64,000 nucleotides of DNA from Microstegium vimineum (lineage: Eukaryota; Streptophyta; Magnoliopsida; Poales; Poaceae). Location: assembly GCA_022036555.1 (NCBI GenBank), contig CM039120.1, positions 28,580,991-28,644,990 of the forward strand, in the 5' to 3' direction. Below, piece by piece: positions 1-10,322 of this stretch (the stretch's first letter is position 1; each line of letters begins with the position of its first letter). A program made the translations under genes and the position numbers. The notes under the pieces are model-generated. The model was not told where the DNA came from and made no database searches. It worked only from the letters and a program-made list of their open reading frames with translations.

Positions 1-72
1 TTATCTTTTCTTTTGGAAAATTGAATGCTGAGCCATAGGTTCTGAATCTAATGTGCTATGAACTGAGCTATA

Positions 73-345
73 TAGTATTCGGACCACAATTGAAAATTAA
101 ATTGTGCATATAGTTGTATGGGTCTGTTAAAAAAAACATTGTTAGACTGCCAGCATAAGTACATTTCTTTTTAGAGTTTCGATTAGAGAACTATGAATTC
201 ACATGTTTATCTACAAATAGTATCCTGAGTGCGGTTTGAAGTTAAATTGTGCATGCATGAGTGTATCAATAAAATTATCATTACACTTTCAGCGTAAGTA
301 CATTTCCTTATAGAGTTTCGATTAGAGAACTATGAGTTTGCATTA
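73..345. repeat. Two-copy direct tandem duplication, about 145-bp unit
   Basis: Two diverged copies lie head to tail. Both contain TTAAATTGTGCAT (97-109 and 242-254), a shared stretch ending AGTACATTTC, and AGAGTTTCGATTAGAGAAC (from 173 and from 312). The spacing between matching blocks is 139-145 bp. No coding potential is seen in either copy. This looks like a local duplication in intergenic or intronic host DNA. Confidence 0.7.
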
Positions 346-479
346 TTGAATTTTTTTAGGTTTTGAGCCCTACATAACTTGTTTTGGATTTTAGAGTCCT
401 GCTCATGCAGTAGTTCCTTTTTCCCTTCCCAATGACGCGGTAGATAGACCATGACCATAATTGAACACATTATATATAC

Positions 480-527
<48 letters not shown>

Positions 528-1626
528 TGGACCAATTTTATAGAATATATACAAACACTTTTGATGGTTGAGCATCATTGCATCAAACACATAGTCAGAC
601 CTAACTCACAGCTGTCAGTTTCAGCAACCGTAAATGATACAAAAACTGTAAATGTACTTACTGATAGACCCTTCACCTTTTGATCCTCAATTTACATGCG
701 AGAGTTCCCCTAGCTGATAAGTCTCCTATAGTTGGCTATTTTTGTTTTTGCAATTGATACATGGCCAAAACCATGTTACAGTTATTACGACTACCACCTC
801 TGCTTAGTTTTATTGTACTGTTTAACTAATGCATGTGCTCGTGTCTACTTTTCAGGATGACCAAATTGATTGCGTCAAATGTGTAGCCACGAAGCAAACC
901 AACAAAGTTTGGACCTAGGTCACCAATGTAAACTTGACAGATACACCTGTCACTGATGCACTTGGCATGTACAAATTTTGTTCTCTTCGCAAATTCATCA
1001 CTTCTGCATGACTCAGAATTTGGGTTGAGGAAATCAATAAATTCATTTTGTACTAAATATTTCAAATAGGTGTAGTCCAGCAGGTAGTATATACAGTTAG
1101 TCATGAGAGTTTAAAACTTTCACATCTACATTATGTCTGACTTATTACTGTAATAAAAGCACCTACTGCCATTTACGTTGCTTATGTAAAAAATCTACCA
1201 ATAGTATCCAACTAATATTAACCATATAATCACATCTACATGTCCTATTATTAAACTTACAATTTGTCTCCAGGTGCCTGCGATAGCGCGGGCCCTGCAC
1301 TAGTAGCAACTTGAAGCCTTGTTTAAGGGACAATCAAATAGGGGGCAAAAATGAATAAACAAAACAGAGAGACGTCTTAATCAGTTTCGCCATTTATCTA
1401 CAGCTACTTATCGCGCGGGTCTGGACGCAGCCTCGTCGTGGCCACGTTGCCCTCTTCGTTCCGGCCATCCGATCGTGCCCGTGGACGATTAGGATCGGCC
1501 CCGCGTCGTCGACGGTTTTGATTAAAAGCCCTGCAGTTTAGTCGAAATCAACTCGTGGTACAGCTAGATCTTCGTGAACAGTAAACGTGTTCTGTTTTCT
1601 TTCAAATAGGCCCTTGTATTCTCAAA
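346..1626. other. Host flank without a confident gene; promoter-like toward its right end
   Basis: Nothing here is recognisable as a known gene. A 92-codon open frame on the minus strand (826-1104) has a reasonably protein-like composition with several cysteines but no family that I recognise and no start or splice context that settles it. On the plus strand, a pyrimidine-rich tract ending TTTTCAG at about 855 could be a splice acceptor. From about 1390 the base composition rises in GC and leads into the GC-rich, pyrimidine-rich leader at 1720-1810, as expected of a grass promoter and 5' leader. Confidence 0.4.
482..524. repeat. (TA)n microsatellite
   Basis: Uninterrupted TA dinucleotide repeat of about 21 units in AT-rich host flank. 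Short minus-strand ORFs crossing it are artefacts of the repeat. Confidence 0.95.
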
Positions 1627-2121
1627 ATGATTCAGCCGAAGAAGAGAATTTCGGTTTCGTGGATTTTTTGCGATTACCCGCCCGCCTGTCTCTTTTGCAG
1701 AAAACACCATGTTTGCGTTAGGTGCCTGACCCGGGCCGCCGTCCCTCATCGCCTCATCTTTCTCGCCGTCTCGACTCCTCGTCTCCCCCTCTCTCTCCCC
1801 CGCTCCTCATCCCGGATGACGCGGCTGCTCGCACCGTGCACGCGGCGAGCCAGCACCACCCCTGCTCGGCGGCACGACGCGCTGGCCACTGCGGCCGGAG
1901 GCGACAGCACAGGCTGGCCCCGGCGGCATCTCTCCGTTCCCTGTCGAGCCTCGGCGTGGGCGGGCCCCTACGGCATGGCGCCCCTTCCTCGCCACCCATG
2001 GTGCGGGCGGGTATCTGTGGCACACCGTAGCGCGGGCAGCGCGGGTGGCCACCGCCACTGGAGCGCGGGCGACCAAGCACTCCCGACGGCCACAGCAGGG
2101 GAGCCCTGGCATGCATGGCCC
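1627..2121 (+). pseudogene. GC-rich first-exon-like segment of an unidentified host locus, cut by the hAT insertion
   Basis: An open frame runs from the ATG at 1627 to the hAT target site. A second in-frame ATG at 1816 follows a CT-rich leader typical of grass 5' UTRs, so it is the better start if this is coding. The predicted product is rich in Arg, Ala, Pro and Ser, which could be an organelle-targeting leader or simply GC-rich noise. The first hAT base creates a stop (2122-2124). Beyond the right-hand target duplication the same frame stays open from 58994 to 59332. Homology is not recognised, so function is unknown. A non-coding 5' UTR or CpG-rich promoter remains a real alternative. Confidence 0.3.
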
Positions 2122-2301
2122 TAAAGATGGCAACGAGGCGGGTTCGGGGCGGGTGGAGCGTCTGCGGACCCGCACCCGAGACCCGACAACGAAACCCAAA
2201 CCCGCCCCGAACCCCATAATGGGGCAGCATCTGCCCCCGTCCCCCGAACCCGTCGGGTCCCCGAAACCCGCGAGCAGGGAGGGATGAGGATTGAGGACGA
2301 T
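2122..2301. mobile_element. hAT left arm
   Basis: Starts with the 11-bp terminal inverted repeat and continues with alternating GGCGGGTTCGGGG and CCCGCCCCGAACCC subterminal motifs, the expected clustered binding-site-like repeats of hAT ends. It stops at the ACGAT (2297-2301) target site used by copia element A; the matching ACGAT is at 58452-58456. Confidence 0.88.
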
Positions 2302-3055
2302 TGAAAGGACCTAATTGGCCTAGAGGGGGGGGGTGAATAGGCAATTCTGAAAACGTGAAACTCAAAAAACTTGTTGCAGAAATTAGTACTACCAGTGCTA
2401 CTGCCGATACTACCGGTTCCTACGGGAACTAGCAAAACTCAAAGGATTTCAACTTAGATTTTAGATCTGCTAATTCCTTACTATCCTTAAGTGGCGTAGA
2501 GGTAGTAGAAGGACTCCCCTTGTCTTGCTCCTTCACCAAATCGTAGATCGGCTTCTCCAACCCTAAAAACAAGGAGGGAGAGGAAGAACACGAAGAGCAA
2601 GTGATAGCACAAAGTATATATGAAATAATAGAGAGCACACAAGACACGTGATTTAATCCGAGGTTCGGCCTCCACACAAGGAGCACCTACGTCCCCGTTG
2701 TTGAGGTGACCACAAAGGTCGGAGTCTCTTCCACCTCCTTGCCTCTCTCGAAGCAACCACAAAGGTTAGCCCGAGATTTCCACTAAGAATCACAAGGGTA
2801 ATACAAACACTTCGGGGTGCAATCACAAATGGAGCAACTCAGGCAATCACGAAGAATGCCTAGCCGGCTAGGGTTCCAAGAACCCAAGAGTAACAAACAC
2901 AAATCGAACCGGCTAGAAGATGAATCCAAGTGCTCAAGTCATAGATCAAAGTTCCCCGCACTCAATCTCACTTGCCTCGCTCTAATGTTGCAAGAATCGA
3001 AGTTGTAGAGCAAGAGGGAGAGAGAAGAGGGTGAGTCAATGCTTGGAGAGCCCTT

Positions 3056-4923
3056 TTGAAAGATCTCTATTGTTTTGGGTAATTGATGAAACCTAAGTAC
3101 TAACCTAGCTCTAAGTGTGAGTAGGTTTAGTACACTATGGAGAAGATGAAGAAGACAAGTGATGGAGCAAGGTGGAGGCTAAGGAGAAAGCTATCTAGAA
3201 GCTCGCACTTGGAGAAGAAGAGAGAAGGAGGAGACCCTAAAGCTTTACAAGGCAAAGGTATTGATAGGGCTTTTCCATTTGAGTGATCAAGACACCTAGT
3301 AGGTGTGATCACATTTAGGATAGGTAATCGTACTATTAAGAGGGGAAAATAGTTAGTGGTTACACCTATCAAGTGCCATTAGGAGTTCATTACATGCATT
3401 GCATCTAATCCTAATGTGCAACCCTTGTAAAACTTGTTAAAATATGCCACACATGCACAAGTCAGTGGAACACTTGGTGGTGGCACATGAGATCAAGGGA
3501 AGCAAAAGAGAAGAAATTCAGCTCAAGAAAGAGACGTCGGACCAGTTGGCTTAGGAGCGTCGGACCATAGCAAGTGGTCCGGTGGCTACTCCTAGAACTG
3601 GCCCAACATCAGAGAAGCGTCAGACCAGTGGCAAAATGGTGCTCCAGACCATAGGCGAGTGGTCCGGAGGCTCGGTCACAGATTCAGCAGAAGACCAAGA
3701 CATGCGTCGCACAACTCGGCATGGTCCAGTGGTTGGGTCCGACAATCAGGTCCGGAGCTTGGGTGCTCCCTGCGTAAAAACGTCAAGGCACGGTGGAGGC
3801 TCCGGACTACTCGGCTTAGTCCAGTGGACTAGTACGGAGGTCAATTGCTTACTGTGTTCAGAGTTTGGCTGAGGCAAAGGCGTCAGACCAAGGCGTCGGA
3901 CCAAGGCGAGTGGTCCGACGGTGGCTGATTCAGCGCGCCAACGGTCAATTTTCAAAGCGTCGGACCACCTGCTATGGTCCGACGATGGTCACCAAAAGTG
4001 GTCCAGTGGTCACATTTTCTGCAGCTCCAAGTGCATAACGACTAGTTTCTTTGAGGAGGCTATTTAAGGGTGTGTGGCTGGTTCAAGGAGTGGCTCTTGC
4101 ACATTTGGCTATTGCATACTCTTGTGAGCAAAACACACACACTCCCACTCATCTCTTAGTTGATTGTTCATCCATTTGAGAGAATAGAGTGATCAAGTGC
4201 ATTGCATGAGTGTTTCATCTTAGTGTCACTTGGGAGTTGATACCGCTGCTAGTTTCTTGTTACTCTTGGTGATTGCCATCACCTAGACGGTTTGGAGCAA
4301 GCGGTGTGGATTCGAGAAGCTTGGTGATTGTGCTTCGTCGACCACAAGTGAAGATTGTGAGGGGTTCTTGTGCCTTCCCCGCGGGAGATCGCAAAGGTAA
4401 CTCTAGTGGATTGCGCGTGTCATTGAGTGCCCTCTCTTGTGTTGGTTGTGCGGCACCCGATGACGGGTTTGGCGTGTGATGCCAATTAGCTCGTGAACCT
4501 CCAAGTGATTGAGCCGACACAATGAGGACGTAGCTAGTTGGCAAACTAGTGAACCTCGGGAGAAAAATCAAGTGTCAACATCTTGTCTCCCTTGTGATTG
4601 ATTGGTGATCTTGGAGCTCTCATTGTGATTGGTTCAATCCTCTACTCGGTGGTATTGTCATTCTTCCCATCTTCGCACTTACTTATTCATACTTGTCTTA
4701 GTATATTAGGTTGTGCCTAGAGGGCTACTAGACTTGAGTAGGAGTTGAGTGACCTTAGAGAGATATTAGGATAGGAATTGTGGTAGAAGGCTTCACATCC
4801 CTTAGTTTGCTATTGCTAGTCAAGCTTCGCCACCTTATAGTCTAACTTGTTGTTGAGTTTGTTTTTAAAGTTTTGAATTTAGGCTATTCACCCACCCCCT
4901 CTAGCCTTGGATACGACCTTTCA
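3056..4923 (+). mobile_element. Solo LTR F (1.87 kb) inside the 3' LTR of A
   Basis: Interrupts the A LTR precisely: the partner LTR reads through the junction as GAGAGCCCTTTGTCTC. Flanked by CCTTT at 3051-3055 and 4924-4928, with termini TGAAAG...CTTTCA. No internal coding region, PBS or PPT is present, so it is best read as a solo LTR left by LTR-LTR recombination. The right end (CTATTCACCC...CCTCTAG) resembles Sirevirus LTR 3' ends, giving plus-strand orientation. The interior (about 3530-4010) is packed with GTCGGACCA / TGGTCCGG motifs, also found in the LTR of element E. Confidence 0.9.
3530..4010. repeat. GGTCCGG/GTCGGACCA motif cluster in solo LTR F
   Basis: Many imperfect copies of a CG-containing motif, GTCGGACCA, and its complement TGGTCCGA/G occur at irregular 20-60 bp spacing, so both strands carry it and hairpins are possible. 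Element E has an equivalent cluster at 36425-36865 in its LTR, so this is a conserved LTR feature of that family, not a chance run. Confidence 0.75.
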
Positions 4924-5018
4924 CCTTTGTCTCAAGGTAGGTAAAGAGTGAGTGAATGAATGGGTGAGTGAGTGAGAGGGGGCTTCGATAGACTTAAAGT
5001 CTTCAGCCCCCGAAGAGG

Positions 5019-5285
5019 TACCGGTACTACTGGTGGGGCCACCGGTACTACCGGTCACCTTGTGATCGTTGGGACTGGGCCGTGAAGATGTGCTGGAAAA
5101 AGCACTACCGATACTACCGATAGTTGACCGGTACTACCGGTCCACACCGGTACTGCTGGTAGGGGACGATCGGTACAACCGACTGTGCAAAGAACTGGCG
5201 CCCTAGGCCATGCCGGAAAAAGGCCTATCGGTACTACCGGTTCCTGACCGGTACTACCGGTGAGAGCAACCGGTACTATCGATAG
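5019..5285. repeat. ACCGGTACT-type motif array, A 3' LTR
   Basis: About a dozen imperfect copies of ACCGGTACTACCGGT in short clusters. The core ACCGGT is a perfect palindrome and contains a CpG. Several copies have decayed to CCGATA or TCGGTA, as expected from deamination of methylated CpG. The same array is at 57833-58102 in the other A LTR. Confidence 0.85.
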
Positions 5286-5637
5286 CTGTGCTGACAGCAC
5301 AAAAACACCTTCTAAGGATCCGTTCTTCACGACGTCTCTCAAGCGTTTCTATACTAATAACTTGAGCACTCTTACCCACTTCTAGCTAGTCCAATTTGTA
5401 TCCCTCTTGGTAGTGCGGCTTTTCCTATAACTCAATTCAAAAGAATAAAACTCTTTAGCACTTGAGATGCGCCGCTTTTCATAGAGTGGAATTTGGGGTG
5501 CTTCAATCACCAGATTTCATCGATTAGGTTTATCAATGGACTAACACCTGTGAATATACTTAGAGAAGCATGTTAGTCCCTAATTTGATTGTTATCAATT
5601 ATCCAAAACTCACACATAGGGGGCAAATGCACTTACA

Positions 5638-6191
5638 AACTCCCCCTTTTTGGTAATTGATGACAACCAACTTAGGCTTACATATAATAGAAAGAATTTG
5701 AAGCTTTTGAATTGCAAACTTTAGGAAGAAGCCCCCCCTTAATTTATGCATTGGCTTTGAATTCCAAGACTTGATCATAATCAAGATAGCATAAAATTTA
5801 GAGCAAGCTCCCCCTAACTTTTGCAATCCATGGGGGTGCCTACAAGTGTGTGTGTGTGTGATGAACAAATAAGCGTGATGCATATGACAATATATCATCC
5901 ACACAATGACTAAAGCAAATAATCAATCACCACACATGCATATGGATAGCAACACAAGATAAACGATATAAGATAAATATAGTTCTACAATCAACCATCA
6001 TCCATATTACATAATTAGTTTTGTAGCTCGCCACATAGTTCAACATGAATAAGAACCCATTGTCCAACCCCACGAACATTAATGCAAAAGATAGAGAGCT
6101 ACCCTATTACATAGAGATAATCCTAACACTCCCCCTTTGGCAACAATTGCCAAAAAGGGTAGGCGACATGAAGAACAAATGGTAGCAGGGA
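5638..6191 (-). promoter_or_regulatory. Element A polypurine tract and upstream multi-PPT zone
   Basis: Read on the minus strand, AAAAAGGGGGAGTT abuts the 3' LTR at 5638 and is the plus-strand priming PPT. Further GGGGGAG-type tracts occur at about 5739-5748, 5807-5817 and 6129-6138. Repeated PPT-like tracts between the env-like ORF and the 3' LTR are an established Sirevirus hallmark. No coding region is seen here. Confidence 0.8.
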
Positions 6192-7964
6192 CTAGTACTC
6201 CTCATAATCTTCGTCGTCATCATCATCGTCATCTGCCACATCATCATGCTCAACGCTCACACCTTTACCATGCGGACGATCGGAAGAAGTAGCACCGACA
6301 AAGGGCTGAGAAGAGGTACCACCAAAGATGGCTTCAAAGCCATAACCAGGAGCACCACCATAAGAAGAGGGACCTCCATAGCCCTGCTCACCATGAGAGG
6401 GCACAACATGGGTGGAACCACCAAGATCATCATCAGGAGCATGAGGTGCACCCATAGCAGGAGGAGCACTAGGAGCCTCATACTCATCAAATGAATGAAA
6501 CAGAGATGAAGGTGGAATGTTTAGGCTCTCCTCAATCTGGCGAAGGCGGCGATCCTCCTTCTCAGCTATGTAGCAAAAATAAGACAAGAATTTCTTGAGC
6601 ATGGAGCGAGAACCTCCACCACGTCCTTCACCAAGCCCACGACGTGCCAAAGAGGAGCAGCGAGGGGGTGAAGAAGCCGCTGGAACCTCAAAAGCAACCT
6701 CCTCTGCTGCATCAGAAGCATCATGAGATCCAGAATGAACCCCCAGATTCCTCACACTGTAGGTGGCATGTTTGGTGTCCGGGTAAAATTCGCAGCCAAC
6801 TACCTTTTCAATAATGTGCATGATATAAGGAGCATATGGTAGAGACCAGTGGGTATCCATAGAAGCCGCAATGATCTTTCCCCACATAAACCTGGACACA
6901 CTGAACCTTCCACCTTTTGCACCAAAACGAACCAAGATCTTGGGAGCATCATTCTGGATATGAACAGAGTCACCAATCTTGGGGTCAAGGGTGAGGCGAA
7001 TCAGATTGTTTAACACATAGAAGTATGGCCTTAGATGTGCAGACGAGAAATTGGCATATTTATCAGCAGTGTACATCTTAGCCGCCACAAGATGATCTGA
7101 TCCAATCCCACTGGCATAAATCTCATGAATATCCGGAGCCCCACGGCCAAGTCTATCAAACCCCAAGAGACGAGAGAAAGCAACTAAGTCACAACGGTAG
7201 TGAGTACCTTGTGTCATCCAGTGAAGCACATCATGCTCTTGATCAATGTATAGAGTAGCCCAGAATTGACAAAGTACCTCGGTGTTCCAGTCCTTGACAA
7301 AGGTCATGAGCGGCAAAAGGCGCCACTCCTGAAGCCTAGAGATCAACTCATCAATCTCAGGATGATTGAGCTTCTTCAGAGAGTTGAGCACCAAAGCGTT
7401 GTGTTGGAATAGAGGACATCTAGAATGAACTCCATCATGATAGAGGATGAAAGTGTAGTAGTCAAACTGGAACTATGACCAGAAGCGACGCTCAAGACCT
7501 TCACACTTCACATACTCATATGGATTATCAGCACGCATTGTCCTCAAATGAGCATTCCTCTTCCTATAATTCATTGGATAGTGAGGAAGAAAGCCACCAG
7601 CCGTTTGGGGATGGGACACCCGAGGGTTGGGCTCCTCATGGTACCAAAGAGATCAAGGCGGGACCCCAATGTGAAGAGAGGAGCGAGCCACAACCCGAGG
7701 GTCAATAGCACGACCCTGAATCAAGATATCCGAGTTGGGAACGCAGTTGCTAACCACCTCCCGATGATGCCTAGGAGGGCACTCATGGGAGAGGATAGCA
7801 TTAGCCGTCGTCGTGGACCGAGCGGCCTCACGAGCAGCTGGATCAGTAGGGACATCGGAGCCACGGGTGCTGTTGCTTCCACGTCCACGAATGGTGCGTC
7901 CATCACCCGCATCACCGGAGGAAGAGCGAGTGCGACGAGCGGGGTTCCTTCGCCTGTCGTCCAT
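6192..7964 (-). pseudogene. Element A env-like third ORF (putative plant transposon protein domain), disrupted
   Basis: The longest intact part (6192-7394, 400 codons) continues upstream through the same reading frame past a stop near 7471. A frameshift near 7650 joins it to an Arg/Ser-rich N-terminus starting MDDRRRNPARRT at 7964. The middle contains FSRLLGFDRLG, AHLRPYFYVLNN and SRFMWGKIIAAS, resembling the 'putative plant transposon protein' domain found in many plant retroelement ORFs. The C-terminus is rich in Gly/Tyr/Ser and ends in an acidic Asp/Glu run. Its position between RNase H and the PPT is that of the Sirevirus env-like gene. I see no convincing signal peptide or fusion peptide, so an envelope function is positional inference only. 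The D copy is at 31249-32582 and 37084-37588. Confidence 0.7.
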
Positions 7965-8573
7965 GCTACAGGACCAACAAAAGAGGGGTATATGAGATAA
8001 ATGAACAGGTAGAGAGACGACAAAGCTTGATCGGGATGGTGAGACCGTGGGGGAGGGGACCCTGCGCAGGGACCGATAGTACCGATCCACTGTGCATGAG
8101 CACAATCCCCCCAAAGAATTGCCAAATCGATCAAACCGAAAGCACAAGAACCACTCCACTATCATTAGAACCCCTATGGGACTGAGCATGAGCAAGGAAT
8201 CGGCCTAGAACAAGATACATTGATAGATCGGGCAAGAACAACGTATACCTTGCTACTCGGGAGGAAGAAGCCAAATCCAAGCAAAGGAAGACGTCCAAGA
8301 CAATACCACCACCACCAGAACGATCACCAAGGTCGGGGCTTCCTTTCCACCAAGCAGATTTGGAAGAGATGGAGGGAGGAGGGAGATTGGGTGTGGGGAA
8401 GGGGAGGGGCGGTAGGGAGCCGCCGCCGTCGTTCTTGCGAGCTCACGGGAGGGGGCGCGTGCGGGTGGAGTCGGGCAGGGGATTGGGGCGGGCGGGTGGG
8501 TCAGTCGGGTGAAAAAGGGTAAGTCCCAAGTGGACCTACACGGTTAAAAGACCTCCCGTGGCGCAAAAATGCC
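7965..8573. other. Element A leader between RNase H and the env-like ORF
   Basis: Noncoding in the element's orientation. It holds a GC-rich stretch (about 8390-8510) just upstream of the env-like start and lies downstream of the ACCGGT array at 8574-8734. The same arrangement is present in D (37589-38204). It could serve as the 5' leader of a subgenomic env-like transcript, which is inference. Confidence 0.5.
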
Positions 8574-8734
8574 TACCGGTACTACCGGTCGGAAGCGACC
8601 GGTACTACTGGTAGAACAACTTCAGCACAGCTGACCCATGCGGGGATTTGGCCTACTGGTACTACCGGCTTCCCACCGGTACTACCGATGGCGACCGGTA
8701 CTACCGGTGGAAAGCCACCGGTACTACCGGTAGG
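8574..8734. repeat. Internal ACCGGTACT-type array upstream of the A env-like ORF
   Basis: Around eight imperfect ACCGGTACTACCGGT units, the same motif family as in the LTR, here placed between the RNase H end and the env-like ORF. Element D has a matching array at 38205-38364. The duplication of an LTR motif at this internal site is conserved between the two copies. Confidence 0.85.
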
Positions 8735-8949
8735 TCAAAAACCAGCCAACACAAATGTGAACCGTGTGATGAGCTACTATCATCTCAAACATGTCCAAAT
8801 TTCAGCACAACAATACACAACTATGGACAAGTTTGAGATGGTAAAAATAGATTTTGAAAGCTCCACACAAGATTTTCAAAGACATTTTATCCAAACTAAA
8901 CCAATCAAAGGTATGTGCAAGACATCAAACCACATTACGAGAATCAATG

Positions 8950-9850
8950 ATATTTAGTTCACTCCTCAGCATAAAATCTTGACTCATCGAGAGGCTTTGT
9001 GAAGATATCGGCTAGTTGATTTTCGGTGCTCACATGATGCAAAGCGATATCTCCTTTGGCTTCGTGGTCTCTCAAAAAGTGATGCCAGATGTCTATGTGC
9101 TTTGTGCGAGAGTGGTGAACGGGGTTGTTTGCCAACTTAATGGCACTCTCATTGTCACAGAAAAGGGAATCTTGCTTAGCTCACAACCAAAGTCTCTTAA
9201 TGGCCATTAAATGACATTATTTCGGATTAGCTTGAAATCTTGCACACATGCACACACTAAGCATAATATCGGGCCTAGATGCACAAAGGTAAATGAGGGA
9301 TCCAATCATGGAGCGATATACCTTTTGATCAACGGCCTTACCATCTTGGTCAAGGTCAAGGTGTCCGGTTGTTGACATTGGCGTCTTAACGGGTTTGGCT
9401 TTCTCCATGTCAAACTTCTTCAACATGTCGTGGGTGTACTGGTTTTGACAAATAAAGGTGACTTCCTTGTGTTGCTTGACTTGCAATCCAAGAAAGAACT
9501 TCAACTCCCCCATCATGGACATCTCGAACCTATTAGTCATAATCCTACTAAATTCCTCACAAAAAGCCTCATTAGTACTACCAAATATTATGTCATCGAC
9601 ATATATTTGGCAAATAAATATATCATTATGGACTTTGCGAGTAAATAAAGTGAGATCGACTTTTCCTATCTCAAACCCTTGTTTGAGTAGGAAATCCCTT
9701 AGATAATCATACTAAGCTCTAGGGGCTTGCTTGAGCTCATAGAGTGCCTTCTTGAGCTTGTATACGTGGTTAGGATACTTGGGATCTTCAAAACACGGTG
9801 GTTGCTCCACATACACTTCTTCGGATAGGGGGCCATTGAGGAATGCACTC
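8950..9850 (-). pseudogene. Element A RT C-terminal part and RNase H remnant
   Basis: Minus-strand continuation of the pol segment at 53540-55155, split from it by element B. It contains the RT catalytic motif YVDD (near 9590-9601), FFLGLQVKQ, and RSMIGSLIYLCASRPDI of the RT/RNase H connection. About 260-300 bp of RNase H, present in D (38840-39110), are missing around 9205, and the end ENQLADI...KPLDESRF is frame-disrupted. Other stops occur near 9712 and 9217. This would have been reverse transcriptase/RNase H of a copia polyprotein and is now dead. Confidence 0.85.
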
Positions 9851-10322
9851 TGTCGATGTTTTACCACCGATAGCCTACCACGGGGTTACTTGAGACAGTA
9901 GTTCGTGCCTCAGCGAATAGTGAAACCTTGGTGGTTGGACACGTAGGGACACACGGTTTATACTGGTTCATGCCCTCGACACAGTTGAGTAATAACCCAA
10001 CGTCCAGTTGGGTCGCTTGTTATTGCTCTGATCTCATAATATAAGGTGTTGTGTGTCGCTCTATGTATCGGGTGTTACATAGTATGTTCAGGTGTTTTCT
10101 GGGTGGTACCCTCACCAACCCTTTATAGTCCAGGAACTGGTAGAGGGTTGTTCTAATTCTACTCAGTTACAAACTCAGAGTCCTAAGTTGTGCTTTGGTC
10201 TTGTCGTCCTTACCGAGTAGAATTCGGTCTTGTTAATTCATCTTCCTTCGTGGGCCAAGGAAAAGAGGCCCAAGGTTCGGGTAAGCCGGCCCATGAGTAC
10301 CCTATAGGATATCCCATCGACA
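9851..10322 (-). repeat. Element B 3' LTR
   Basis: 472 bp with inverted ends TGTCGATG / CATCGACA. Partner at 53061-53534 differs by roughly 5-6 percent by eye. On the minus strand, AGGGGCT directly precedes it and is the likely PPT core (10323-10329). Confidence 0.92.

Larger units (their letters stand above)
2302..5637 (-). repeat. Element A 3' LTR (contains solo LTR F)
   Basis: Runs from TGAAAGGACC (2302) to the terminal ACTTACA (5637). Subtracting solo LTR F and one copy of its target duplication leaves about 1.46 kb, matching the partner LTR at 57047-58451. The outer end carries the CCTATTCACCCC...CTCTAGGCC-type motif (read on the minus strand) that also closes the LTRs of D and G. An ACCGGT-motif array occupies 5019-5285. 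Confidence 0.9.

Noticed and set aside
1754..2365. 203-codon minus-strand frame at the left hAT junction
   Set aside because: Crosses host, hAT arm and LTR; GC-driven, with no recognisable domain.
3056..4923. Segment F as a DNA transposon
   Set aside because: TG...CA ends with a 5-bp target duplication and the CTCTAG-type LTR end fit a solo LTR; no transposase or longer TIR is seen.
5019..5285. Regular ACCGGT repeats considered as a CRISPR-like array
   Set aside because: Units are 15-mer or shorter, palindromic and irregular, without unique spacers, and lie in an LTR of a plant genome.
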